A stretch of 64,000 nt of DNA, from assembly GCF_017991995.1 (NCBI RefSeq), contig NZ_JAGOPN010000006.1, positions 124,001 to 188,000 of the forward strand, in the 5' to 3' direction. The position numbers were made by a program, and so were the translations under genes. Source of the stretch: Pseudacidovorax sp. (GTDB lineage Bacteria; Pseudomonadota; Gammaproteobacteria; Burkholderiales; Burkholderiaceae_C). This document shows positions 37,744 to 44,917 of this stretch, in pieces (the stretch's first letter is position 1; every line of letters begins with the position of its first letter). A model generated the notes under the pieces. The model did no database searches. It saw only the letters and a program-made list of their open reading frames with translations, and was not told the DNA's origin.

Positions 37744-38061
37744 ATGGAACTGCGCCTGAACACCGTCACCCCCTCGGCCGCGGGCCTGCGGCCGGCAGGC
37801 GCCGCCCGCCCTGCACCCGGCGTGGATGCCGCGGCCGGCGGCGGCTTCTCGTCGGCGCTCTCGGGCGCACTGCGCGAAGTGAGCAATGCCCAGAACGAGT
37901 CGTCGCGCCTGCAGAAGGAAGTGCAGATGGAGAACCCGCAGGTCAGCCTGGAGCAGACCATGGTCGCCATCCAGAAGGCCCAGGTGGGCTTCCAGGCCAC
38001 CCTGAACGTGCGCAACCGGCTGGTGCAGGCTTACACGGACATCATGAACATGCAGGTGTGA
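37744..38061 (+). CDS. fliE: Flagellar hook-basal body complex protein FliE
   Basis: A 105-residue junction protein between MS ring and rod. The conserved C-terminal pattern is present: M-V-A-I-Q-K-A-Q-V-G-F-Q-A-T-L-N-V-R-N-R-L-V-Q-A-Y, ending I-M-N-M-Q-V. Divergent from fliF and convergent with fliT. Confidence 0.95.
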   Translation: MELRLNTVTPSAAGLRPAGAARPAPGVDAAAGGGFSSALSGALREVSNAQNESSRLQKEVQMENPQVSLEQTMVAIQKAQVGFQATLNVRNRLVQAYTDIMNMQV

Positions 38062-38080
38062 GGCGCGGCCGGGCGCTCCC

Positions 38081-38380
38081 TCAGTGCATGGTCTGCAGGC
38101 GAGCGTCGAAGAGCTGGGCCACGTCCGACAGCCAGGGCTCGGCCAGCACGCGGATCTCGGCATCGTTGCGCAGGATGCGCTGCATGATGCGCGCCTTCTC
38201 GGCCCGCTCGGTGCGCTCCAGCTTCTCGCTGCGGCCCTTGAAGCGCAGTTGCTCGATCAGCACCGCGCAGGCGCCCTCGCAGCGCACCACCTCGTCCCAG
38301 TCCTCACGGCGTGCGGCCTCCAGCATGCGTACGCTCGCGTCCTCGATCGCCTTGTAGTAGTCCAGCAGTCGATGGGACAT
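38081..38380 (-). CDS. fliT: Flagellar protein FliT (chaperone)
   Basis: A 99-residue helical protein, rich in charged residues, of FliT size. FliT chaperones FliD and in enterobacteria also binds FlhDC. ATG 38380 has AGGAG 6 bases upstream, so it is preferred over ATG 38395. Call rests on size, composition and its place behind fliS. Confidence 0.75.
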   Translation of the reverse strand: MSHRLLDYYKAIEDASVRMLEAARREDWDEVVRCEGACAVLIEQLRFKGRSEKLERTERAEKARIMQRILRNDAEIRVLAEPWLSDVAQLFDARLQTMH

Positions 38381-38402
38381 CGCGAGCTCCTGCATAGCGG
38401 CT

Positions 38403-38828
38403 TCAGGCCGGTTGGGGGGCCACTGCATGCGCCTGCGGACCGATCTCGCGCCAGGCCTGCGCCACGGGACCGATCAGGGCGGCCACCTCGGCCACGATGG
38501 CCGCGTCGTTGCGCAGGTTGGCCGTGGTGAGGCGGCCGATGCAGTAGTCGTACAAGGCGCGCAGTCTACCTGCCAGCTCGCCGCCGCGCGACAGGTCCAG
38601 GCCAGCCTTGAGCCCCTCTTCGAGCAGGCGGACGGCGCGTCCGATCTGCTCGCCCTTGGCGGCGATGTCGCCGCGGGCCAGCGCGCCCTGCGCAGCCAGC
38701 AGCGACTGGCCGACGCCTTCATAGAGCATCTCCACCAGGCGGTGGGGGCTGGCACCGCCTTCGATGCTGGATTCGACCGCGACGCGCTGGTAGGCACGGG
38801 CGACGCGGGCGGCGGGAGGTGTGTACAT
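38403..38828 (-). CDS. fliS: Flagellin chaperone FliS
   Basis: A 141-residue helical chaperone of flagellin. The pattern A-Y-Q-R-V-A-V-E-S..A-S-P-H-R-L-V-E-M-L-Y-E-G is typical, followed by L-Y-D-Y-C-I-G-R-L and A-N-L-R-N-D. A strong FliA-type promoter lies at 38858-38884. Confidence 0.93.
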   Translation of the reverse strand: MYTPPAARVARAYQRVAVESSIEGGASPHRLVEMLYEGVGQSLLAAQGALARGDIAAKGEQIGRAVRLLEEGLKAGLDLSRGGELAGRLRALYDYCIGRLTTANLRNDAAIVAEVAALIGPVAQAWREIGPQAHAVAPQPA

Positions 38829-38857
38829 GGCGGCTCCTGATTCGATGCTTTCCTTCT

Positions 38858-38884
38858 TTATCGGCCGCCGCCGCCCAAAATCAA
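38858..38884 (-). promoter_or_regulatory. FliA (sigma-28) promoter of fliST
   Basis: On the minus strand: TTGATTTT (5/8 to TAAAGTTT), an 11-bp spacer, then GCCGATAA (8/8). The spacing is exactly the sigma-28 optimum. It lies 30 bases upstream of the fliS start. Confidence 0.75.
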
Positions 38885-38896
38885 GTCAGTTACACG

Positions 38897-40345
38897 TCAA
38901 CTGCCCGACTTGTTCCACTGCGCGATCTGCTGCTTGACGTAGGTGTCCAGCGAGGTGAGCGTGCTCAGCTTGGCGTCCAGCGCCGAGTACTGGGCCCGCA
39001 GGCGCGACTCGACCAGCGTCATGCGGTCGGTCTGCTTGGTCTGGTCGTCCGAGTTGGCGTCGAGCTGCTTCTGCAGCGCCGCGGTGCGCGTCTCCAGCGT
39101 GCCGTCGGTGCCCACGGCGCCCTGGGTGAAGGCCGAGAAGCGCGAGGCCCAGCCGTCCGTCGTGCCGCCGGCACCATCGCTGCCCCCCATGAAGAAGGTC
39201 TTGACCGCATCGGGGTTGGCCAGCGCTTCGGACAGCTTGGTGCTGTCCAGCGTGAGGCCGCCGTCCGCGCTCTTGCCGATGGAGATGCCCAGCTGCGACA
39301 AGGTGGTGAAGGTGCCGCTCGCATTCGCGGTCCCTACCAGCCGCCGCATCATGGTCTGCAGGCCGGTCACCATGCTGTCGCCCTGCATCAGCCCCGCCTT
39401 CTTGCTGGCCGCGTCGTACGAGGTCAGCGAGTTGATCTGGCTGTTGATGTTGTTGTAGGCGTTGACGAAGCCCTGGATCGCGTTGGTGAGCGCATTGGTG
39501 TCGGTGCTGGCGGTGACGGTGACCGGATCCGCACTCAGCTGCGACAGCGTCAGCGACAGGCCCGGGACGGCGCCCGTGACGGTGTTGGTGGCCGAGGTGA
39601 CGGTCACGCCGTCCACCGTCGCGACGGAGTTGGCCGCCCACTGCACGCTGTTGGCCGCCATGCCGGCGCCCGAGCCCGGCGCGTCGAAGGCCAGGCCGCT
39701 CAGGGCGGTGCCAGTGCCCGAGCCGCTGGCCGAGACCTGGAAGCCCGCGGCCTCGCCGGTGGTGGCCGAGCGCATCACGAGCCGCTGGCCGCTAAGGTCG
39801 GTGACCACGCTGGCCGTCACCCCGGCGCCGGCCGCGTTGATCTTGGAGGCGACGGTGGAGAGCGTGTCGCCTTCGCTGATGGCGACGTCCACGGCAGCGG
39901 CACTGCCGGCCGCGAAGCTGGGGCTCGTGCCCGAGGTGCCGCTCCAGGTGCCGACCTGGATCGACAGCGTGCCCGCCTGGAAGCCATCGGTGGCGGCCAC
40001 CGCCGAGGACGACACCGACTGCGAGCGCGCCAGTTGCGACACGCTCACCTGGAAGCTGCCGGCGGCCGCCAGGCTGGAGTCCAACACCTTCACGCCCACC
40101 GCCGCGGAAGAAGAACTGGCCGTCTTCGTGGCCCACAGCGTCGCCTTGGTCAGCGCGGTGGCCGAATCCGACAGCGTGGACAGCATCGACTTGACCGTGC
40201 CCACCGCCGACACCTGGCTCTGGATGGTGCTCGCCTGGTTCTGCAGCTTGGTGACCGAGGTCTGCTCGATCGACATCAGCTTGCTGACGATGGAGTCGAT
40301 GTCGATGTTGGTGCCGCTCGACGTCACGGTGCCGGTGCTGGCCAT
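38897..40345 (-). CDS. fliD: Flagellar hook-associated protein 2, filament cap FliD
   Basis: A 482-residue capping protein. It begins M-A-S-T-G-T-V-T-S-S-G-T-N-I-D-I-D-S-I-V-S and has the FliD_N pattern, an S/T/A-rich middle, and a FliD_C region with N-A-I-Q-G-F-V-N-A-Y-N and L-S-Q-L-G-I-S. It ends in a coiled-coil segment. It probably shares a transcript with fliC, since no promoter was seen in the 103-base gap. Confidence 0.94.
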   Translation of the reverse strand: MASTGTVTSSGTNIDIDSIVSKLMSIEQTSVTKLQNQASTIQSQVSAVGTVKSMLSTLSDSATALTKATLWATKTASSSSAAVGVKVLDSSLAAAGSFQVSVSQLARSQSVSSSAVAATDGFQAGTLSIQVGTWSGTSGTSPSFAAGSAAAVDVAISEGDTLSTVASKINAAGAGVTASVVTDLSGQRLVMRSATTGEAAGFQVSASGSGTGTALSGLAFDAPGSGAGMAANSVQWAANSVATVDGVTVTSATNTVTGAVPGLSLTLSQLSADPVTVTASTDTNALTNAIQGFVNAYNNINSQINSLTSYDAASKKAGLMQGDSMVTGLQTMMRRLVGTANASGTFTTLSQLGISIGKSADGGLTLDSTKLSEALANPDAVKTFFMGGSDGAGGTTDGWASRFSAFTQGAVGTDGTLETRTAALQKQLDANSDDQTKQTDRMTLVESRLRAQYSALDAKLSTLTSLDTYVKQQIAQWNKSGS

Positions 40346-40448
40346 GTACGGTGCTCCTCAATGGTTGAAGGCGGCGGGCGAAGAATCGCCAGCCGCCTCG
40401 ATGGAGACGCCCTGCCGGGCGGCAGCGCGCCCCTCGTCCTGCGAACGA

Positions 40449-41294
40449 TCAGCCCAGCAGCTTCAGCACGGTCTGGGGCATCTGGTTGGCCTGCGCCACC
40501 ATCGAGGTGCCGGCCTGCTGCAGGATCTGCGCGCGCGACAGGTTGGCCGTCTCGACGGCGAAGTCGGCATCGGTGATCCGGCTCTTGGCGGAGCTGGTGT
40601 TCTCGGCCGCGGTCTGCAGGTTGGTGATGGTGGCCTCGAAGCGGTTCTGGGCGGCACCGAAGGTGGAGCGCGAGTTCGAGATGCTGTCGATGGCCGAATC
40701 GATCGCCGTCATGGCGGTGCGTGCACTGGCGGCGGTCGTGCCCAGGGTTGCCGAGGCGCCCTGGGTGGCGGTGGTCATCGCGCCTGCCACGTCGGTGGTG
40801 GCGACGGAGATCTGGTTGTCCGCCGACGTGTTGGCGCCCACCTGGAAGGTGAACGTGCCGCTGGAGCCCCCCGTGCCGGTCAGCAGCGACTGGCCGTTGA
40901 ACTTGGTGTTGGTGATGATCCGCGAGTTTTCCTGGGCGAGCTGCTTGAACTCGTTGTCCAGGGCCGTGCGGTCGGTGCTGGTGTTGGTGTCGTTGGCCGA
41001 CTGCACGGCCAGTTCGCGCATGCGCTGCAGGTTGTTGCCGATCTGGGCCAGCGCGCCTTCGGCCGTCTGCGCCAGCGAGATGCCGTCGTTGGCATTGCGG
41101 GCCGCCACGTTCATGCCGCGGGCCTGGGCGTCCAGGCGGGAGGCGATGGCGAGGCCGGCGGCGTCGTCCTTGGCGCTGTTGACGCGCAGGCCGGACGACA
41201 GACGCTGGATCGAGGTCGCCAGCGAGTTCTGGCTCGCGGCCAGGTTGCGCTGGGCGTTGAGCGAACCGATGTTGGTGTTGATGATCGAGGCCAT
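40449..41294 (-). CDS. fliC: Flagellin, compact form
   Basis: A 281-residue flagellin. The N-terminal D0/D1 is canonical ([17 protein letters not shown]) with [16 protein letters not shown]. The C-terminal D1/D0 ends in [18 protein letters not shown]. The middle (about 130-205) is short and rich in Ser, Thr, Gly and Ala, lacking large D2/D3 domains. AGGAG sits 8 bases before ATG 41294. Confidence 0.96.
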   Translation of the reverse strand: MASIINTNIGSLNAQRNLAASQNSLATSIQRLSSGLRVNSAKDDAAGLAIASRLDAQARGMNVAARNANDGISLAQTAEGALAQIGNNLQRMRELAVQSANDTNTSTDRTALDNEFKQLAQENSRIITNTKFNGQSLLTGTGGSSGTFTFQVGANTSADNQISVATTDVAGAMTTATQGASATLGTTAASARTAMTAIDSAIDSISNSRSTFGAAQNRFEATITNLQTAAENTSSAKSRITDADFAVETANLSRAQILQQAGTSMVAQANQMPQTVLKLLG

Positions 41295-41346
41295 GGTGAC
41301 TACTCCTGTTGCAAGCCGGTGGATCCGGCATCCGTTGCCAATGTCT

Positions 41347-41364
41347 GCCAGTGCCGACACTGGC
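41347..41364 (-). other. Perfect hairpin in the fliC mRNA leader
   Basis: GCCAGTG (41347-41353), loop of 4, CACTGGC (41358-41364): a 7-bp perfect stem about 53-70 bases upstream of the fliC start. It may stabilise the abundant flagellin mRNA. Confidence 0.5.
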
Positions 41365-41396
41365 TGCCAGACGGACCGGTGAGGCCCGTTGCCTGG

Positions 41397-41424
41397 ATTT
41401 CGGGTCTCGCGGGGCTCGACTTGA
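41397..41424 (-). promoter_or_regulatory. Candidate FliA promoter of fliC
   Basis: Minus strand: TCAAGTCG, 12-bp spacer, CCCGAAAT. The first six bases of the -35 and the CCGAAA core equal those of the flgM promoter, but the spacer is one base longer than optimal. An overlapping alternative (TAAAGTGC with an 11-bp spacer to CCCGCGAG) also exists. Confidence 0.35.
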
Positions 41425-41847
41425 GCACTTTATTTTTCGGTGCAGACCCTAAAGATTCCGGCCCTGCGCAAGACACCCGGCCCGTTGTCCGGCAGTCGGC
41501 GGCGGCCTGCCCAACACCGATACGACCTGTTACTGTTCTAACGCATTGCCCGCGACAGCTGTAACTCGCTAGAACTTTCGCGGACTCGACGCCAAAACCC
41601 CACAGTGTCCTTGACAGCGCCATCCATCGCGGGAACGCTGACACCCGGTGTGACAAAGTTAATGCGTAGGCACTAGATGCACCGGATTGCTGGCACCAAG
41701 TCTTGGAATGAATACTTTCCGTGTAACCAAAAATCTCGCGAAGTTGTAGCTTGGATGACACCAAGTACCGCCTGCTTCGCATTAAGTTTTTTGTTACCAA
41801 TCTCACAATTACTTCCATCGACTGACACAGTTCCTTGGGGGCCCACC
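41425..41847. promoter_or_regulatory. AT-richer control region upstream of flhDC
   Basis: The 553-bp gap between fliC and flhD (41295-41847) contains no gene I can support. From about 41640 the base composition is clearly lower in GC than its surroundings. It holds CCAAG-T-CTTGG (41696-41706) and CTTGG-N6-CCAAG (41750-41765). A weak promoter is TTGCTG (41687) with an 18-base spacer to AATACT (41711). It most likely carries the promoter and operators of the master regulator operon. Confidence 0.5.
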
Positions 41848-42180
41848 ATGACCAGCGACCAGATCCTTTCCGAGATCAAGGAAGCCAACCTCACCTACCT
41901 GATGCTGGCCCAGAGCCTCATCCGCGAGGACCGCGCGCAGGCGCTCTACCGCCTTGGCATCTCCGGCGAATCGGCCGACCTGATCGCGGCGCTGTCGCCG
42001 GCCCAGCTGATGAAGATCGCGTCGGGCAACATGCTGCTGTGCACCTTCCGCGCGGACGACGACATGGTCTGGAGCCTGCTGACCAACCACAACGTCGGCC
42101 ACCGCACCATCAACGAGGCCACGGCCCGGCTGCATGCCAACATCGTCATGTCCAGCCGCATCGCGGAGCAGGGTCTCTGA
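41848..42180 (+). CDS. flhD: Flagellar master regulator FlhD
   Basis: A 110-residue protein that with FlhC activates class 2 flagellar genes. It begins M-T-S-D-Q-I-L-S-E-I-K-E-A-N-L-T-Y-L-M-L-A-Q and contains A-L-Y-R-L-G-I-S and L-M-K-I-A-S-G-N-M-L-L-C. A GGGGG run 7 bases before ATG 41848 supports this start; the longer frame from 41677 crosses the promoter region. Confidence 0.95.
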   Translation: MTSDQILSEIKEANLTYLMLAQSLIREDRAQALYRLGISGESADLIAALSPAQLMKIASGNMLLCTFRADDDMVWSLLTNHNVGHRTINEATARLHANIVMSSRIAEQGL

Positions 42181-42207
42181 ACCTGTCACCTCGTGGATAG
42201 CAAGAAG

Positions 42208-42759
42208 ATGCCTACCCCCAAGAGCGTGCTCGACGAGTCGCGCCAGATCGACCGGGCCGTCAGCCTGATCGAGATGGGCGCCCGGCTGCAGGTGCTCGAA
42301 AGCGAAACCGATCTGTCCTACGAGCGCCTGCTGCGCCTGTACAAGGAAGTGGCCGGCCGCTCGCCGTCCAAGGGGCAGTTGCCCTTCTCGACGGACTGGT
42401 TCCTCACCTGGCAGCCGAACATCCACGCCTCGCTGTTCCAGAACATCCACGCCTACCTCAGCCGCTCCAGCGCCGACCTGGAGAACGTCGACGTGATGAT
42501 CAAGGCCTATGGCCTCTATTCCGAGCAGGTCGGTGCGCAGGGCCTGGAGCCGCTGCTGACCATCACCCGCGCGTGGCGCTTGGTGCGCTTCGTCAAGAAC
42601 AACATGCTCAAGATGGTGCCCTGCACGCGCTGCGGCGGCCACTTCGTCGCCGATGCCTACGAGAACCCCCGCCACTTCGTGTGCGGCCTGTGCGAGCCGC
42701 CGGCTCGGGCGGGCAAGGGGGCGGGTGCAGGTTCGGCCAATGGTGTGCATCTTCAGTGA
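42208..42759 (+). CDS. flhC: Flagellar master regulator FlhC
   Basis: A 183-residue zinc-binding activator subunit. It opens with a K-S-V-L-D-E-S-R-Q-I and has I-E-M-G-A-R-L-Q-V-L-E-S-E-T. The four-cysteine zinc motif is near the C-terminus: C-T-R-C-G-G and C-G-L-C. ATG 42208 fits the family N-terminus; a GTG at 42193 is in frame but has no ribosome site. It is followed by a strong terminator. Confidence 0.94.
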   Translation: MPTPKSVLDESRQIDRAVSLIEMGARLQVLESETDLSYERLLRLYKEVAGRSPSKGQLPFSTDWFLTWQPNIHASLFQNIHAYLSRSSADLENVDVMIKAYGLYSEQVGAQGLEPLLTITRAWRLVRFVKNNMLKMVPCTRCGGHFVADAYENPRHFVCGLCEPPARAGKGAGAGSANGVHLQ

Positions 42760-42797
42760 ATTGAACCCCAGGCACCCTGCCTCCGAACTGTCGATAT

Positions 42798-42820
42798 GGG
42801 CCCGTGATCGGGCCCTTTTT
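42798..42820 (+). terminator. Rho-independent terminator between flhC and motA
   Basis: Perfect 7-bp stem GGGCCCG/CGGGCCC (42798-42804 with 42809-42815), loop TGAT, then five T. It separates flhDC from motAB transcription. Confidence 0.9.
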
Positions 42821-42880
42821 GCGGGACCGGTTCAGCCCGCCGTCAGGCCCAATAGCACCACCTGATCTTCGATCTCCACC

Positions 42881-43744
42881 ATGTTCGTCATCCTCGGTTA
42901 CCTGGTCGCCCTGGGCTGCATCTTCGGCGGCTTCATCGCGCACGGCGGCAACATCGGCGTGGTGCTGCATGCCCTGCCCAACGAGATCCTGGTGATCGGC
43001 GGCGGCGCCATCGGCGCCTTCGTGGTCAACAACCAGCCCAAGGTGCTCAAGGCCACGATGAAGGCCCTGCCCGCCTCGCTCAAGGGCTCCAAGTACACCA
43101 AGGCGCGGTACATGGAGCTGATGGCGCTGCTCTACGACATCCTCCAGAAGGCCCGCAAGGACGGGCTGATGTCCATCGAGAAGGACGTGGAGTCGCCGGC
43201 CGAGTCGCCCATCTTCCAGGCCTATCCCAAGGTGGGCAGCGACCACCACGTGGTGGAGTTCACCACCGACTACCTGCGCATGATGGTCTCGGGCAACCTC
43301 AACGCGCACGAGATCGAGTCCCTGATGGACAGCGAGATCGAGACCCACCACCAGGAGGCCCATGGCCCCGTGGCCGCCCTCACCCGCCTGGCCGGCGGCC
43401 TGCCGGCCTTCGGCATCGTGGCCGCCGTGCTGGGCGTGGTGAACACCATGGGCTCAGTGGGCCAGCCCCCGGCCGTGCTCGGCGCCATGATCGGCTCGGC
43501 GCTGGTGGGCACCTTCCTGGGCATCCTGCTGGCCTACGGCGTGGTGGAGCCGCTCGCGGGCCTGCTGGAGCAGAAGGCCGAGGACGCGGGCAAGGAGCTG
43601 CAGTGCATCAAGACCACGCTGCTGGCCAGCATGCAGGGCTACAACCCGACGACGGCCATCGAGTTCGGCCGCAAGGTGCTGTTCTCCACGGAGCGGCCGA
43701 CCTTCAGCGAGCTGGAAAACCACGTCAAGAAGAAGCCAGCTTGA
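42881..43744 (+). CDS. motA: Flagellar stator protein MotA
   Basis: A 287-residue stator subunit with four membrane helices (two N-terminal, two near 175-230). Typical segments are G-Y-L-V-A-L-G-C-I-F-G-G-F, the cytoplasmic loop with K-A-R-Y-M-E-L-M-A-L-L-Y, and P-A-F-G-I-V-A-A-V-L-G-V-V-N-T-M. It couples proton flow to rotation with MotB, whose gene follows after 47 bases. Confidence 0.95.
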   Translation: MFVILGYLVALGCIFGGFIAHGGNIGVVLHALPNEILVIGGGAIGAFVVNNQPKVLKATMKALPASLKGSKYTKARYMELMALLYDILQKARKDGLMSIEKDVESPAESPIFQAYPKVGSDHHVVEFTTDYLRMMVSGNLNAHEIESLMDSEIETHHQEAHGPVAALTRLAGGLPAFGIVAAVLGVVNTMGSVGQPPAVLGAMIGSALVGTFLGILLAYGVVEPLAGLLEQKAEDAGKELQCIKTTLLASMQGYNPTTAIEFGRKVLFSTERPTFSELENHVKKKPA

Positions 43745-43791
43745 GGCCCCTGAACGCCGCGCCGCCCCGTCACTGAATCACGAACGCAACC

Positions 43792-44787
43792 ATGGCCACC
43801 GGCTCGTCGGGGCGCAAGCTCCAGCCCATCATCGTCAAGCGCGTCAAGAAGACGGTGCATGCGAGCCATGGCGGCGCCTGGAAGATCGCATACGCCGACT
43901 TCGTGACGGCCATGATGGCCTTCTTCCTGCTGATGTGGCTGCTGGGCTCGACCACCAAGGGCGACCTGCAGGGCATCGCCAACTACTTCAACTCGCCGCT
44001 CAAGGTGGAAATGGCAGGTGGACCGGGCACCGGCAGCAGCTCCAGCATCGTGACCGGCGGCGGCAACGACCTCACCCGCACCACCGGCGAGATGCGCCGC
44101 AGCACCGAGGTGGGCAAGGACCCGACCCGCTCGCACACGGCCGAGGCCCGCGCCCAGGCCGCGCGCGAGGACGCACGCAAGCTCGAAGCCCTGCGCGGCC
44201 GCATCGAGGTGCTGATCACCAGCGACGTGAAGCTGCGCGAGTTCCGCTCGCAGATCCGCCTGGAGACCACGCCCGACGGCCTGGAGATCCAGATCGTCGA
44301 TGCCCAGCAGCGGCCGATGTTCGACACCGGCAGCGCGCTGGTGAAGCCCTACATGCGCGACATCCTGGGCGCCATCGGCGGCTCGCTCAAGGGCATCGAC
44401 AACAAGGTGAGCCTGGCCGGCCACACCGATTCCACCCCCTACGGCAACGGCGAGCGCGGCTACAGCAACTGGGAGCTGTCGGCCGACCGCGCCAACGCCT
44501 CGCGCCGCGAACTGGTGGCCGCCGGCATGCCCGAGGACAAGCTGATCCGCGTGGTGGGCCTGGCCGCCAGCGACCCGCTGGACAAGAACGACCGCACCGC
44601 CGCCATCAACCGGCGCATCAGCATCACCGTGCTCACCCGCGAGGCCGAGGCCCGCATGGACGGGCGCCGGAGCATGGAGGCCGGCGACGCCGTGAAGGCG
44701 CTGCAGGAGCAGGCGGCTGCCGCGCCCGCCACGACCGTCAGCGCGCCGGCTGCGCCCCGCCAGAACGTGGCGGACGCCAAGCCCTGA
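43792..44787 (+). CDS. motB: Flagellar stator protein MotB
   Basis: A 331-residue stator subunit. One membrane helix (about 35-52) contains the proton-carrying D36 in Y-A-D-F-V-T-A-M-M-A-F-F. The periplasmic OmpA/PAL domain has L-A-G-H-T-D-S-T-P-Y and N-R-R-I-S-I-T-V-L, which anchors it to peptidoglycan. The K-R-V-K-K N-terminus is standard. A Pro/Ala tail ends the protein. Confidence 0.95.
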   Translation: MATGSSGRKLQPIIVKRVKKTVHASHGGAWKIAYADFVTAMMAFFLLMWLLGSTTKGDLQGIANYFNSPLKVEMAGGPGTGSSSSIVTGGGNDLTRTTGEMRRSTEVGKDPTRSHTAEARAQAAREDARKLEALRGRIEVLITSDVKLREFRSQIRLETTPDGLEIQIVDAQQRPMFDTGSALVKPYMRDILGAIGGSLKGIDNKVSLAGHTDSTPYGNGERGYSNWELSADRANASRRELVAAGMPEDKLIRVVGLAASDPLDKNDRTAAINRRISITVLTREAEARMDGRRSMEAGDAVKALQEQAAAAPATTVSAPAAPRQNVADAKP

Positions 44788-44917
44788 GCCTGCACACGCA
44801 CGGGCCAGGCGGCCCGCCGAAGGCGAGAACAGCCGCCCCCCGCCGCCGCATATCGGGCCTTCGACGCACGGGTGCCGCCCCTACAGTGGCAATGCCCCGA
44901 TTGCGTCGAAAGCGACC

